NCBI RefSeq assembly: GCF_022023855.1
Contig: NZ_CP059449.1
Coordinates: 2,032,501-2,096,500, forward strand
Length of the DNA stretch: 64,000 nucleotides
DNA from: Azospirillum brasilense
Lineage (GTDB): Bacteria > Pseudomonadota > Alphaproteobacteria > Azospirillales > Azospirillaceae
Reading direction: 5' to 3'
Of this stretch, positions 42,957 to 52,331 are shown in pieces (positions within the stretch are counted from its first letter, which is position 1; the number at the start of each line of letters is the position of its first letter). The notes beneath the pieces were generated by a model. It saw nothing but the letters and a program-made list of their open reading frames with translations. It was not told the DNA's origin and did no database searches. Position numbers and translations under genes: made by a program.

Positions 42957-44747
42957 TCAGGCCGCTGCCGTTTCCCGTTCTGCCTCGGCCAGCCCGCCGA
43001 TCTCCTCGCCGCTCAGGGTTTCGCGCTCCAGCAGGGCGGCGGTGATCCGCTCCAGCGCGGCGCGGTCGGCGGCCAGGATGCGCCGGGCGCGCTCCATCCC
43101 CTCGTCGGTGATGCGGCGCACCTCCTCGTCGATGCGCCAGGCGGTGCGTTCCGAGCGCACGACGGCGGGGTCGTTGCCGGCGTGGGCGACATAGCCGATG
43201 GCGTCGCTCATGCCCCAGGCGGTGACCATGCGGCGGGCGAGGTCGGTGGCGGCGCGGAAATCGGCTTCCGCCCCGGTGGTGACGGCGTCCGGGCCGAAGA
43301 CCAGATCCTCCGCCGCCCGCCCGGCCATGGCGACGGCGATGTCGGCCTGCAGCTTGGCGCGCGACACCGACACGCGGTCACCCTCCGGCAACCGCACCAC
43401 CATGCCCAGGGCGCGGCCGCGCGGGATGATCGTGGCCTTGTGGATGGGGTCGGCCTCCGGGCAGCGGATGGAGACCAGCGCGTGACCGGCCTCGTGATAG
43501 GCGGTCAGGTGCCGCTCGTGGCTGGAGAGGGCGAGGCTGCGCCGCTCGTTGCCCATCAGGACGCGGTCCTTCGCCGCCTCGAAATCGGCCATGCCGACGA
43601 TGACGCGCCCGTTGCGCGCGGCGGACAGGGCGGCCTCGTTGGTCAGGTTGGCCAGCTCCGCGCCGGAGAAGCCGGGGGTGCCCCGCGCCACCGTGCGGAC
43701 GCAGACGTCGGGGGCGAGGTGCAGCCGGCCGGTGTGGACGCCCAGGATGGCCTCGCGCCCGGCCACGTCGGGCAGCGCGACGTGGATGTGGCGGTCGAAG
43801 CGGCCCGGCCGGGTCACGGCGGGGTCCAGCATCTCCGCGCGGTTGGTCGCGGCGATCACCACCACCTCGCCGCCGCCCTCGCCGCTGTTGACAATGCCGT
43901 CCATCTCGACCAGGAGCTGGTTCAGGGTCTGCTCCCGCTCCGAATGGGAGTTGGATTCGCCGCGCTTGCCGGCCAGCGCGTCGACCTCGTCGATGAACAA
44001 CAGGCAGGGGGCGGCGGCACGCGCCGTCTTGAAGACGCTGCGCACCCGTGCGGCGCCCAGCCCGACGAACATCTCCACGAAGTCGGAACCGGAGACGGTG
44101 AAGAAGGGCACCCCGGCCTCGCCGGCCGCGGCCTTCGCCAGCATCGTCTTGCCGGTGCCCGGCGGGCCGACCAGCAGGATGCCCTTGGGCACGCGGGCGC
44201 CGGCCATGGCGAAGCGGTGCGGGTCGCGCAGGAACTCAACGGTCTCGCGAAGCTCATCCTTCGCTTCGTCCACCCCGGCGACGTCGGCGAAGACGGTGCC
44301 GGTGTCGCGCGGGCGGACGCGGGTGGCGCGGCTGCCGCCGAGGAACTGCCCGCCGCTGAGCAGCAACGCGCCGACCAGCAGGCCGATCACCAGGAAGGGG
44401 GCCAGTTTCTCCAGAACGGAAACGGTGCCGGAGACCAGCCCGCCGGCCTCCGCCTCGAAGGCGATGGCGATCTTCCGCCCGCGCAGCTCCTTCAGCAGGT
44501 CGTCGGTGACCGGAACGACGGCGCGCAGCCGCTGGCCGTCCGGCGTGACGGCGTGCGCCCCGTCGCCGCGGAAGGTGACCGACACGATGTCCCCCCGTTC
44601 GGCCGCCGCCACCAAGTCGCTGTAGGTCGCGACCTCCTCGGCGCCGTCACGCGCGTAGTCGGTCCAGGCCGCGAAGGCGAACCAGCCAAGCAGAAGCGCA
44701 GCAACAACGGCGGCGGCGGTCAGGTACTTTTTCGGGATCGGCGGCAT
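42957..44747 (-). CDS. FtsH-family ATP-dependent zinc metalloprotease, probable accessory paralogue
   Basis: The 596-residue protein has two N-terminal membrane helices (about 8-28 and 112-134) around a short periplasmic domain, an AAA+ module (Walker A GPPGTGKTMLAKA near residue 196, Walker B CLLFIDEVDAL near 250, second region of homology ATNRAEMLDPAVTRPGRFD) and the peptidase motif YHEAGHALVS near 417 with a later Asp ligand. FtsH degrades membrane and regulatory proteins. It lacks the long polar tail of housekeeping FtsH and is not beside tilS, where the main alphaproteobacterial copy usually is, so I take it as an additional paralogue. AGGA precedes the ATG. Confidence 0.9.
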   Translation of the reverse strand: MPPIPKKYLTAAAVVAALLLGWFAFAAWTDYARDGAEEVATYSDLVAAAERGDIVSVTFRGDGAHAVTPDGQRLRAVVPVTDDLLKELRGRKIAIAFEAEAGGLVSGTVSVLEKLAPFLVIGLLVGALLLSGGQFLGGSRATRVRPRDTGTVFADVAGVDEAKDELRETVEFLRDPHRFAMAGARVPKGILLVGPPGTGKTMLAKAAAGEAGVPFFTVSGSDFVEMFVGLGAARVRSVFKTARAAAPCLLFIDEVDALAGKRGESNSHSEREQTLNQLLVEMDGIVNSGEGGGEVVVIAATNRAEMLDPAVTRPGRFDRHIHVALPDVAGREAILGVHTGRLHLAPDVCVRTVARGTPGFSGAELANLTNEAALSAARNGRVIVGMADFEAAKDRVLMGNERRSLALSSHERHLTAYHEAGHALVSIRCPEADPIHKATIIPRGRALGMVVRLPEGDRVSVSRAKLQADIAVAMAGRAAEDLVFGPDAVTTGAEADFRAATDLARRMVTAWGMSDAIGYVAHAGNDPAVVRSERTAWRIDEEVRRITDEGMERARRILAADRAALERITAALLERETLSGEEIGGLAEAERETAAA

Positions 44748-44884
44748 GGCGTCCTACGAAGGCGGTGAAAACCGTTTCCGGCACATCACCATCATTGATG
44801 AAGGCGCCACCGCCCCGCATCAACCGCATTCGGTCCAGGACTTTTCTTTGACCCAAAAGTAAGGAGAGGGTTAACGGCCCGGAG

Positions 44885-45847
44885 TCACTCCAGGCCGGCT
44901 TTCTTGCGCACGTCGTAGCTGCGCGTCCGCGACCATTCCTCCATGAACTTCACCAGTTCCGCGTCGGGCGGGTCGGGAAGGACGACCTTCAGCTTCACAT
45001 ACTGGTCGCCGGCCTGCTTGGTCGCCTGGTTCATCACGCCCTTGCCGCGCAGCCGCAGGGTGGAGCCGGTGTTGGCTCCCGACGGGATCTTCAGCGCGAC
45101 CGGACCGCTGACGGTGGGCACGCGGATGGTGGCGCCGAGGACCGCCTCGTTCAGGGTGATCGGCACCTCGACATGGATGTCGGAGCCCTGGCGGGTGAAG
45201 AAGGGGTGGGCCTCGACATGGACCTCGACAATGGCGTCGCCCGCTCCGAAGCCGCCGGCGCCGGGAAGTCCCTGGCCCTTCAGCCGCAGCTTTGCCTGAT
45301 CCTCCGTCCCTGGCGGAACGGCGACGTCGATGCTCTTGCCGTTGGACAGGCTGATGCGCCGCTTGGTGCCCTGCGCCGCTTCGATGAAGGGCACGGAGAC
45401 CGAATAGTTGATGTCGCTGCCGCGCGACCGCGAGCCGCCGCCGGCACCCCCGCCCGCGGCGCCGCCACCGGGCCCGCCGCGCCTGCGCCCGCCGCCGAAC
45501 AGGTCGGAGAACCAGTCCTCGCCGCCGAAGAAGGAATCGTCGCCGGCGCCACCACCGGCCCCGCTGTAGGCGCGGCTGCGCCCGGCGTTGGCGCGGGAGC
45601 GGCCGCCGAAGCCGTGATGCCGCTCCTGGCCGGAGGGGTCGATCTCGCCGCGGTCGAAGCGGGCGCGCTTGTCGGAATCGGACAGCAGCGTGTAGGCCGC
45701 CGAGATTTCCTTGAAGCGCTCCTCGTTCGCGGCGTTGCCGGGCTTCAGGTCGGGATGGAACTCCTTGGCGAGCTTGCGGTACGCCTTCTTGATGTCGTCG
45801 GCGCTCGCGGAGCGGGGGAGGCCGAGGATTTGATAAGGGTCACGCAT
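44885..45847 (-). CDS. CbpA-like DnaJ/Hsp40 co-chaperone
   Basis: The 320-residue protein has an N-terminal J domain (DPYQILGLPRSASADDIKKA with the HPD motif in KEFHPDLKPGN near residue 34), a Gly/Ser/Arg-rich linker (about 75-145), and two C-terminal substrate-binding beta domains (YSVSVPFIEAAQGTKRRISL; VEVPITLNEAVLGATIRVPT). It lacks the zinc-finger CxxCxGxG repeats of DnaJ, so it is a type II/CbpA-like co-chaperone of DnaK. The ATG at 45847 is preferred over a GTG nine bases upstream. An FtsH gene follows downstream on the same strand. Confidence 0.93.
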   Translation of the reverse strand: MRDPYQILGLPRSASADDIKKAYRKLAKEFHPDLKPGNAANEERFKEISAAYTLLSDSDKRARFDRGEIDPSGQERHHGFGGRSRANAGRSRAYSGAGGGAGDDSFFGGEDWFSDLFGGGRRRGGPGGGAAGGGAGGGSRSRGSDINYSVSVPFIEAAQGTKRRISLSNGKSIDVAVPPGTEDQAKLRLKGQGLPGAGGFGAGDAIVEVHVEAHPFFTRQGSDIHVEVPITLNEAVLGATIRVPTVSGPVALKIPSGANTGSTLRLRGKGVMNQATKQAGDQYVKLKVVLPDPPDAELVKFMEEWSRTRSYDVRKKAGLE

Positions 45848-45895
45848 GCTTTCCACGAACAGAGTTATTCCACCCCGAAGCCCGGGGATAAGGCA

Positions 45896-46351
45896 TTACG
45901 AATTGGCGACGATCTTCCACGTACCGTCGGCCTGTTTGCAAGCGGTTCCGTAGGCCAATTCGGTCTGGCTCTTTGTGGTTACCGTTTGGTGGAACTCACG
46001 GCAATACTGACCGGCGTTGTTGTAGCCCTCACGCGTCGTGGTCAGCGAGCCGTAATGGCCCGTCGCCGGGTTGGTCCAGCCGATCTTGTCGCCGACCGGG
46101 GCGGAGTAGGCGCGCTTGGCCGCGGTCTCGGCCGCGGCCGCGTCCGACGGCTCGATCGCGGCGCCGCCGATGAAGGCGCCGAGCAGCGGGCCGGTGCCCG
46201 AAGAGGCGACCTTGCCCGACGCGTTGCCATAGGTCGACGAGATCCGGCCGCCGACGGTCTCCGCGTTCTTGGTGGCTTCCTTGGAGGTGCTGGCGCAACC
46301 CGCAAGCAGGGCGATCGCCATCGCCGCCGGGACGAGCTTCTTCACGAACAT
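45896..46351 (-). CDS. surface lipoprotein of the RT0821/Lpp0805 17-kDa type
   Basis: The 151-residue protein has a lipoprotein signal (MFVKKLVPAAMAIALLAGC, lipobox LAGC, Cys19), a glycine-rich hydrophobic stretch (GPLLGAFIGGAAI) and a C-terminal beta-rich ending (CREFHQTVTTKSQTELAYGTA-CKQADGTWKIV) typical of the rickettsial 17-kDa antigen group. Two cysteines in the C-terminal part could form a disulfide. It is presumably anchored in the outer membrane; function unknown. It ends 48 bases before the DnaJ-like gene starts. Confidence 0.85.
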   Translation of the reverse strand: MFVKKLVPAAMAIALLAGCASTSKEATKNAETVGGRISSTYGNASGKVASSGTGPLLGAFIGGAAIEPSDAAAAETAAKRAYSAPVGDKIGWTNPATGHYGSLTTTREGYNNAGQYCREFHQTVTTKSQTELAYGTACKQADGTWKIVANS

Positions 46352-46532
46352 CGATGCTGCCTCGAAAGGTTGGGAGCCGGCATGCCTTGCTTCTGGCGCA
46401 CCGGTGGACACTCATATATGCGAGGCTGTCCTGTCTGTGAATTGGGCATATTTGTGAACTGGGAAGACGCCGCGACCGGCGCCGAAACCCAACGTTGAAA
46501 CCATGGGCCTACGGCCGCGCGACGAGGGGACA

Positions 46533-47144
46533 ATGAGCGAATCCAACGACCGGGACCCGTATGCCCTGTTCCAGGACTGGATGGCCGAGGCCACCCGCAG
46601 CGAAATCAACGATCCCAACGCCATGGCGCTGGCCACCGCGGATGCGCAGGGGGCGCCGTCGGTGCGCATGGTGCTCCTGAAGGGCGTCGATCCGCGCGGA
46701 TTCGTTTTCTACACCAACACCGAGAGCCGCAAGGGCGAGCAGCTTCTGGCCAACGCCAACGCCGCTCTGTGCTTCCATTGGAAGACTCTGAAGCGGCAAG
46801 TCCGCGTCGAGGGCGCGGTGGAACAGGTGTCCGACGTGGAAGCCGACGCCTATTTCGAAAGCCGTCCGCGGGAAAGCCGCATCGGCGCCTGGGCGTCGCA
46901 GCAGTCGCGCCCCCTGGAGGGCCGGTTCGAGTTGGAGAAGCGGGTCGCCCAGTTCGCCGCCAAGTTCGGCCTGGGCGCCGTTCCCCGCCCGCCGCACTGG
47001 ACCGGATTCCGCATCCTGCCGCGGCGAATCGAGTTCTGGCAGGACCGCCCCTTCCGCCTGCACGAGCGGACGTTGTACCTGCGCGAGGGCGACCCGGCGG
47101 CGCAGGAGCCGGCGCGCTGGACGACGGACCGTCTTTTCCCGTAA
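46533..47144 (+). CDS. pdxH: pyridoxamine 5'-phosphate oxidase
   Basis: The 203-residue FMN enzyme oxidises pyridoxine or pyridoxamine phosphate to pyridoxal phosphate, the last step of vitamin B6 synthesis. Landmarks are [22 protein letters not shown] near residue 28, [17 protein letters not shown] near 56, the RQVRVEG segment near 88, and the C-terminal [18 protein letters not shown] and [12 protein letters not shown]. The ATG at 46533 has GAGGGGACA before it. The next gene starts eight bases after the stop. Confidence 0.95.
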   Translation: MSESNDRDPYALFQDWMAEATRSEINDPNAMALATADAQGAPSVRMVLLKGVDPRGFVFYTNTESRKGEQLLANANAALCFHWKTLKRQVRVEGAVEQVSDVEADAYFESRPRESRIGAWASQQSRPLEGRFELEKRVAQFAAKFGLGAVPRPPHWTGFRILPRRIEFWQDRPFRLHERTLYLREGDPAAQEPARWTTDRLFP

Positions 47145-47151
47145 AGGACCG

Positions 47152-48114
47152 ATGCCGTCATCACATAAGAAGACGCTCATGAGCGAAGCGCGTTCGCACC
47201 GGCTGCGCCGGTACGCCACCTACGCCAGCGTATCGGTGTCGCTCACGCTGATCCTGGCGAAGCTGGCGGCCTACCTGGCCACCGACTCGGTCAGCATCCT
47301 GTCGTCGCTGATCGATTCCAGCACGGACATGCTGGCGTCGGTGGTGACGTTGCTGGGGGTGCGGACGGCGCTGCGCCCGCCGGACGAAGCGCACCGCTTC
47401 GGCCACGGCAAGGCGGAGGCGCTGGCCGCGCTGGCCCAGGCCGCCTTCATCGGCGGCTCCGCCCTGTTCCTGACCATCGAGGCGGTGCGCCGTCTCATCA
47501 CCCCGCAGCCGGTGGGCGAGGGGGCGGTGGGCATTGCCGTGATGCTGCTGTCGATCCTGCTGACCGCCGGCCTGATCACCTTCCAGCGCCATGTGGTGAC
47601 GGCCACCGGCTCGGTCGCGGTGGGGGCGGACCGGCTGCATTACTCCGGTGACCTGCTGATGAACGCGGCGGTCATCCTGGCGATCCTGCTGACGGGATGG
47701 ACGGGCATCAGCGCCTTCGATCCGCTGTTCGGTCTGGGCATCGCCGCCTATCTGCTCTTCGGCGCCCGCAAGGTCGCCAGGGAGGCGCTGAACGTCCTGA
47801 TGGATCGGGAACTGCCAGCGGAGGAGCGGGAGCGCATCGCGGCGCTGGTGATTGCGCAACCGGATGTCGCGGGGATGCACGACCTGCGCACCCGCAGCTC
47901 CGGCGTCGGCGCCTTCATCGAGCTTCATCTGGAACTCGACCCGTCGCTGTCGGTTGCCAGGGCGCATGACATCACCGACCGGGTGGAGCACCGCCTGAAG
48001 GAAGCCTTCCCTGGTGCCGAGGTCCTGATTCACCAGGAACCTGCCGGATTGCAGGACGAGCGGCTGGACCATCGCATCGCCGACGGACGCGTCGTCGAGG
48101 ACGATGCGGATTGA
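47152..48114 (+). CDS. cation diffusion facilitator (FieF-like) metal transporter
   Basis: The 320-residue protein has six membrane helices and the CDF metal sites: the D-x3-D pair in SLIDSSTDMLAS (helix 2) and the H-x3-D pair in RLHYSGDLLMNAAV (helix 5), plus the loop HRFGHGKAEALAALAQ. The C-terminal cytoplasmic domain (GMHDLRTRSSGVGAFIELHLELD; DRVEHRLKEAFPGAEVLIHQ) is the metal-binding dimerisation fold. It exports Fe, Zn or similar ions against protons. Start at 47152 (AAAGGACCG upstream); an ATG at 47179 is also possible. Confidence 0.93.
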   Translation: MPSSHKKTLMSEARSHRLRRYATYASVSVSLTLILAKLAAYLATDSVSILSSLIDSSTDMLASVVTLLGVRTALRPPDEAHRFGHGKAEALAALAQAAFIGGSALFLTIEAVRRLITPQPVGEGAVGIAVMLLSILLTAGLITFQRHVVTATGSVAVGADRLHYSGDLLMNAAVILAILLTGWTGISAFDPLFGLGIAAYLLFGARKVAREALNVLMDRELPAEERERIAALVIAQPDVAGMHDLRTRSSGVGAFIELHLELDPSLSVARAHDITDRVEHRLKEAFPGAEVLIHQEPAGLQDERLDHRIADGRVVEDDAD

Positions 48115-48276
48115 CGCTTTCTCCGCCTTCGGTTGCGATCGGGTTACCGGCGCGCAATAATTGAGCATATTGCCTTTTAGAATGACCCTTCCTCCGTTGC
48201 GCAATTGTAAGGGTTCGGTAATAATTGCATTGGATTTTAGCGCTCTGCGCATTCTTGTGAAACGGATGGCGGGAAA

Positions 48277-49668
48277 ATGGACAGTGCGTTCGGCGGCCGC
48301 TCTCATCTGATCGCGGACATTGCCACCGAAGCGGGCAATCTCGGCATCGAGATCGCGGACATCGCGGGCCATGTGGAGGAGGTCAACGGCCGCCTCGGCC
48401 ATCAGGCCAACGTTTTCGCGCAGTTGCGCGGCACCGGGAACAAGATGTCGGAGAGCACGCAGCGCATCTCCGCCGCCGCGACCGTGGCGCGTTCCGTGAC
48501 CGAGCAGGCCCGGCAGGAGGTCGAATCCTCCCACGACCGGGTGCAGCGTTCCATGGACGACATCCATGCCCTCGTCGCCGCGGTGGGGGGTATCGAGGGC
48601 CAGATCGCCGGCCTTCAGGAGGCGCTCGACCGCGTGGGTCGGGTTGCCAAGGAAATCTTCGTCATCGCCAAGCAGACCAACCTGCTGGCGCTCAACGCCA
48701 CCATTGAGGCGGCCCGCGCAGGCGAGGCCGGGCGCGGCTTCGCCGTGGTGGCGAACGAGGTGAAGGCCCTGTCCAAGAAGACCAGCGAGGCGACGACGGA
48801 GATCGACGCCACGCTGAAGTATCTCAACGACCAAGCGCAGCGCCTGATGGCCGAAAGCGCGTCCAGCGCCGGCAAGGCCCGCGCGGTCAGCGAAGGCACC
48901 ACCGCCATCGGCGCTGTCATCGAGACCGTCGGCCGGGCCATGTCGGAACTGAACGGCGAGACCGACAAGATCGACTCGGCCTCCTCCGAGATCGGCGCCA
49001 ACTGCGAGGAGTTGCAGCACGAGATCGACGACCTCGCGGTCGGCGTGCAGCTGTCCAGCGACAATCTGGCCCAGGCGCGCGACCGCGTGAACACGCTGGT
49101 CGGCATGAGCGAGCGGCTGATCGGCATCACCGCCGAGCTGGACGTGGAGACAGTGGACACGCCGTTCATCCGGCTGGTTTGCGACGCCGCGTCGCGTATC
49201 TCCGCCGATTTCGAGGATGCGATGGCGCGCGGGGAGGTTCGCGAAGGCGACCTGTTCGACAGCAATTACCAGCCCATCCCCGGCTCCAACCCGCAGCAGC
49301 ACATGACCCGCTTCACGGAGTTCTGCGACCGCGTGCTGCCGAGGGTGCTCGACTCGCTGCTCGGGCAAAGCGAACGCATCGTCTTCTGCGTGGCGGTCGA
49401 CTCCAACGGCTATCTGCCGACCCACAACCGCCGGTTCAGCCAGCCCCAGAGTGCCGACCCGACGTGGAACGCGGCCAACTGCCGCAACCGCCGCATCTTC
49501 AACGACCGGGTCGGTCTGGCCGCGGGGCGCAACATGAAGCCGTTCCTTCTTCAGACCTACCGGCGCGACATGGGGGGCGGTCAATACGCCCTGATGAAGG
49601 ACGTGTCCGCCCCGATCACGGTGCGCGGGCGCCATTGGGGCGGGCTGCGTCTGGCCTACAAGGTCTGA
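48277..49668 (+). CDS. soluble methyl-accepting chemotaxis protein with C-terminal sensor
   Basis: The 463-residue protein has no membrane helix. The signalling domain comes first (about residues 20-290), with the kinase-control tip [37 protein letters not shown] near residues 127-163. The last 150 residues form a sensor-like domain ([59 protein letters not shown]), resembling the Cache/PDC-type ending seen in some cytoplasmic chemoreceptors. Order is reversed relative to classical receptors. It should join a cytoplasmic CheA array and sense an internal cue; the ligand is unknown. Confidence 0.92.
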   Translation: MDSAFGGRSHLIADIATEAGNLGIEIADIAGHVEEVNGRLGHQANVFAQLRGTGNKMSESTQRISAAATVARSVTEQARQEVESSHDRVQRSMDDIHALVAAVGGIEGQIAGLQEALDRVGRVAKEIFVIAKQTNLLALNATIEAARAGEAGRGFAVVANEVKALSKKTSEATTEIDATLKYLNDQAQRLMAESASSAGKARAVSEGTTAIGAVIETVGRAMSELNGETDKIDSASSEIGANCEELQHEIDDLAVGVQLSSDNLAQARDRVNTLVGMSERLIGITAELDVETVDTPFIRLVCDAASRISADFEDAMARGEVREGDLFDSNYQPIPGSNPQQHMTRFTEFCDRVLPRVLDSLLGQSERIVFCVAVDSNGYLPTHNRRFSQPQSADPTWNAANCRNRRIFNDRVGLAAGRNMKPFLLQTYRRDMGGGQYALMKDVSAPITVRGRHWGGLRLAYKV

Positions 49669-49865
49669 ACCGGTATCCGCATACGGGGGGATGACATTGC
49701 GCCGCAGGGGACGGCGCAATTCCGGTTGGCATTCCGTGTTGCGGATTTATTATTGCGTCGATTCAATGCCGCTCGGGTGGGTAGCGGATGATTGAGCGAG
49801 CCGACGAGTGGCTGTTCGGTCGTCCTTGGGGGAGTCGTCACCGATAATCCTTGGAGGTGATGTTC

Positions 49866-50900
49866 ATGCCCGAGCGTATCGTGGCGTTGTCGCGCGCGGT
49901 GTCCGATCTTGCCACGCGCAAGATGGATGAGATCCAGGCCGTTACGAACACGACCAAGATCCTGGCGCTCAACGCCCTGATCGAGGCGATGCGCGCCGGG
50001 GAGGCCGGACGCGGCTTCGCCGTGGTGGCCCAGGAGGTGAAGGCCATCTCCGAGCGGATCACCGGCATCGGTGGGGAACTGCGAGCCCAGATGGCGGTGC
50101 AGACCGACGAGTTGCACACGCTCGGCAATCGCCTGGTCTCGCAATTGCGCGGCGGGCGTCTGGCCGATCTGGCGCTCAACATGATCGACATCATGGACCG
50201 CAATTTGTACGAGCGGTCCTGCGATGTGCGGTGGTGGGCCACCGACAGCGCCGTGGTGGAGTGCGCGGCTGAACCGTCGGAGGCCAACCGGCGCCACGCG
50301 GCGCAACGGCTGGGCGTCATCCTGGGTGCCTACACCGTCTATCTCGACCTCTGCGTCGTCGATGCCAGGGGCGTGGTTCTGGCGACCGGACGGCCCGACC
50401 GCTACCGCCGCGCCGTGGGCAGTTCGGTGGCGTCTGAATCCTGGTTCCGCGAGGCCATGGCGACCCGCAGCGGCACCGAGTTCGCGGTGGCCGACATCGG
50501 CACCAGCGATATATTGGACCGTGCGACCGTCGCCACCTATGCGACGGCCATCCGGGCCGGCGGGGAGGAGAACGGCCCCGTCATCGGCGTGCTGGGGATC
50601 TTCTTCGATTGGCAGAATCAATCCCAGGGCGTGGTCGACTCCGTCCGCCTGACCGACGAGGAGCGCTCGCGGACGCGTTGCCTTCTGGTGGACAGCCGTC
50701 ACCGTGTGATCGCCGCGTCCGACCGCAGGGGTGTTCTGACGGAGAGCTTCGCCTTGCGCACCGGAGGCCACGGGCACGGCAGCTACTCCGACGAGCAGGG
50801 GCGCGTGGTGGGTTTCGCCGTGACTCCCGGCTATGAAACCTACAAGGGGCTCGGCTGGTTCGGTGTGATCGTCCAGAGTTCGGTCAGTTCGTGCAAATAG
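49866..50900 (+). CDS. short soluble chemoreceptor: truncated signalling domain plus Cache-like sensor
   Basis: The 344-residue protein opens almost at the receptor tip ([40 protein letters not shown], about residues 21-60), so the coiled-coil hairpin is only about 80-90 residues long. The remainder is a Cache-like sensor (YLDLCVVDARGVVLATGRPD; SSVASESWFREAMATRSGTE; VIGVLGIFFDWQNQSQGVV; CLLVDSRHRVIAASDRRG). No membrane helix is seen. Ribosome binding site GGAGG is eight bases before ATG 49866; an ATG at 49860 also exists. Such a short hairpin may bind but not fully control CheA, or act as a non-chemotaxis sensor. Confidence 0.88.
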   Translation: MPERIVALSRAVSDLATRKMDEIQAVTNTTKILALNALIEAMRAGEAGRGFAVVAQEVKAISERITGIGGELRAQMAVQTDELHTLGNRLVSQLRGGRLADLALNMIDIMDRNLYERSCDVRWWATDSAVVECAAEPSEANRRHAAQRLGVILGAYTVYLDLCVVDARGVVLATGRPDRYRRAVGSSVASESWFREAMATRSGTEFAVADIGTSDILDRATVATYATAIRAGGEENGPVIGVLGIFFDWQNQSQGVVDSVRLTDEERSRTRCLLVDSRHRVIAASDRRGVLTESFALRTGGHGHGSYSDEQGRVVGFAVTPGYETYKGLGWFGVIVQSSVSSCK

Positions 50901-50999
50901 GCGTGTCGTATTGCAGCAATTCGATTCTTTTGAACGTCCCGCCTGAAATGTTGGCGAAACACCCCTGTGGTGCAGTTGAAGCACGGAAAGGTGTTTCGC

Positions 51000-51233
51000 A
51001 TGCAGGCTCTCAGGCAAATCGTGACCGTACCGGAACAGGAAGACGACCTCGTCGCGGAGGCGATCCGCGACGTGCTTGTAGCGGACGTCGTCGATCAGGC
51101 CACCAAAGTCCGGCTGGTGGATGGGCTGACCGTTCTGAAAGCCGGGCTGGACTGCCCCGACACCGGCTGCACCGGCTGCTATCACCGCCGGTCCTGTGAA
51201 CGCCTCATCGAAAGCATCCTGTGGACCAGCTGA
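51000..51233 (+). CDS. small cysteine-rich protein, unknown
   Basis: The 77-residue protein has an N-terminal alpha/beta part (MQALRQIVTVPEQEDDLVAEAI; ADVVDQATKVRLVDGLTVLK) and a C-terminal cysteine cluster CPDTGCTGCYHRRSC (C-x4-C-x2-C-x5-C), which could bind zinc or an iron-sulfur cluster. I recognise no family. GGAAAGG precedes the ATG. It follows the second chemoreceptor gene by about 100 bases on the same strand. Confidence 0.65.
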   Translation: MQALRQIVTVPEQEDDLVAEAIRDVLVADVVDQATKVRLVDGLTVLKAGLDCPDTGCTGCYHRRSCERLIESILWTS

Positions 51234-51277
51234 CGATCCTTCGGCTGACCCAGGTCATCGGCTCGGTCCAATCCGGA

Positions 51278-51297
51278 AGGGGGCGTGCTCCCTCTTT
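51278..51297 (+). terminator. weak hairpin after the Cys-rich protein gene
   Basis: AGGGGG (51278-51283) pairs with CTCCCT (51288-51293) around a four-base loop, followed by CTTT. Too weak to be sure. Confidence 0.3.
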
Positions 51298-51425
51298 GGA
51301 ACCGGTCGGGCTGTGACGGTCGTCACCGCGTAAACCGAAAACCATGCTAAAATGCCGTCTTAACGGTTCCCGCCCGCAGGCTTGGTGTGGCGTGGTGATC
51401 CGGAGATCGGTGTCTCGAGGTCGGT

Positions 51426-52250
51426 ATGGGCTTTTCGGTGACCTTCTGGGGGGTTCGGGGCACGGTCCCTTGCCCGCTGCCGTCCCATATGGGCTTCGGC
51501 GGCAACACGAGTTGCGTGGAGGTGCAGGCGGGAGACCAGCGCATCGTGATCGACGCCGGCACCGGCATCCGCATGCTCGGAAAGCGCCTGCTGAAGGAGG
51601 GTGCCGCCGAGGCGACGCTGCTGATGAGCCACACCCATCTCGACCACATCTGCGGCTTTCCCTTCTTCGCCCCGGCCTACAGCAAGGGCTTCCATCTGCG
51701 CATCGTCTCCGGCCATCTGAAAGGCAATCCGGGCATCGAAGCGGCCATGGCGCGGCAGATGGAGCGCCCCCTGTTCCCGGTGCCGATGCGCACCATGGGA
51801 AGCAACATCGTGTTCGACGAGATCACGGCCGGCGACCAGTTCGCGCTGGGCGAAGGGGTGCAGGTCCGCACGGCGCGGCTGAACCATCCGGACGGCGCCA
51901 CCGGCTACCGCATCGAGCATCTGGGCAAGTCCTTCGCCTATGTGACCGACACCGAGCATGTGCCGGGCCATCCCGACCGCAACATTCTGGACCTGATCGA
52001 CGGCGCCGACCTCGTGCTCTACGACAGCACCTACACGGACGAGGAGTGGCAGAACCGCATCGGCTGGGGCCACTCCACCTGGACCGAGGGCGTCCGGCTG
52101 GCGCAGGCCGCCGGGGTCAAGCGGCTGGTGCTGTTCCATCACGACCCCGACCATGACGACGCTGCCATGACCGCCATCGAAGCGGCCGCCCAGGCGGTGT
52201 TCCCGGACTGCTTCGCCGCACGGGAAGGGATGACCGTCACGCTGGCCTGA
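51426..52250 (+). CDS. MBL-fold metallo-hydrolase
   Basis: The 274-residue protein has the metallo-beta-lactamase fold: the N-terminal FWGVRGTVPCPLPSHMGFGGNTSCVEV, the metal-binding SHTHLDHICGFPFF near residues 79-92, a histidine in ARLNHPDGATGYRIEH, an aspartate in VTDTEH, and the final ligand in LVLFHHDPDHDD. The start WGVRGT...GGNTSC is typical of the class that includes cyclic-nucleotide phosphodiesterases and tRNase Z-like enzymes; several members are encoded with signalling genes. The substrate cannot be decided. GAGG lies upstream of the ATG. Confidence 0.9.
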   Translation: MGFSVTFWGVRGTVPCPLPSHMGFGGNTSCVEVQAGDQRIVIDAGTGIRMLGKRLLKEGAAEATLLMSHTHLDHICGFPFFAPAYSKGFHLRIVSGHLKGNPGIEAAMARQMERPLFPVPMRTMGSNIVFDEITAGDQFALGEGVQVRTARLNHPDGATGYRIEHLGKSFAYVTDTEHVPGHPDRNILDLIDGADLVLYDSTYTDEEWQNRIGWGHSTWTEGVRLAQAAGVKRLVLFHHDPDHDDAAMTAIEAAAQAVFPDCFAAREGMTVTLA

Positions 52251-52331
52251 CCCTGGCTTGGCGCCTATGGCCTGACCCCATCCGGGCCGTTATAGAGGGG
52301 CTTCCCCCACCGCGCAGCGAACCCCTCATCC

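Noticed and set aside
42153..44768. 871-codon rightward frame opposite ftsH
   Set aside because: Antisense to a complete AAA+ protease; no recognisable domain.
45173..46498. 441-codon rightward frame opposite the DnaJ-like and lipoprotein genes
   Set aside because: Antisense shadow; no motif or ribosome binding site.
47161..49719. 852-codon leftward frame opposite the CDF and chemoreceptor genes
   Set aside because: Antisense shadow spanning two clear genes.
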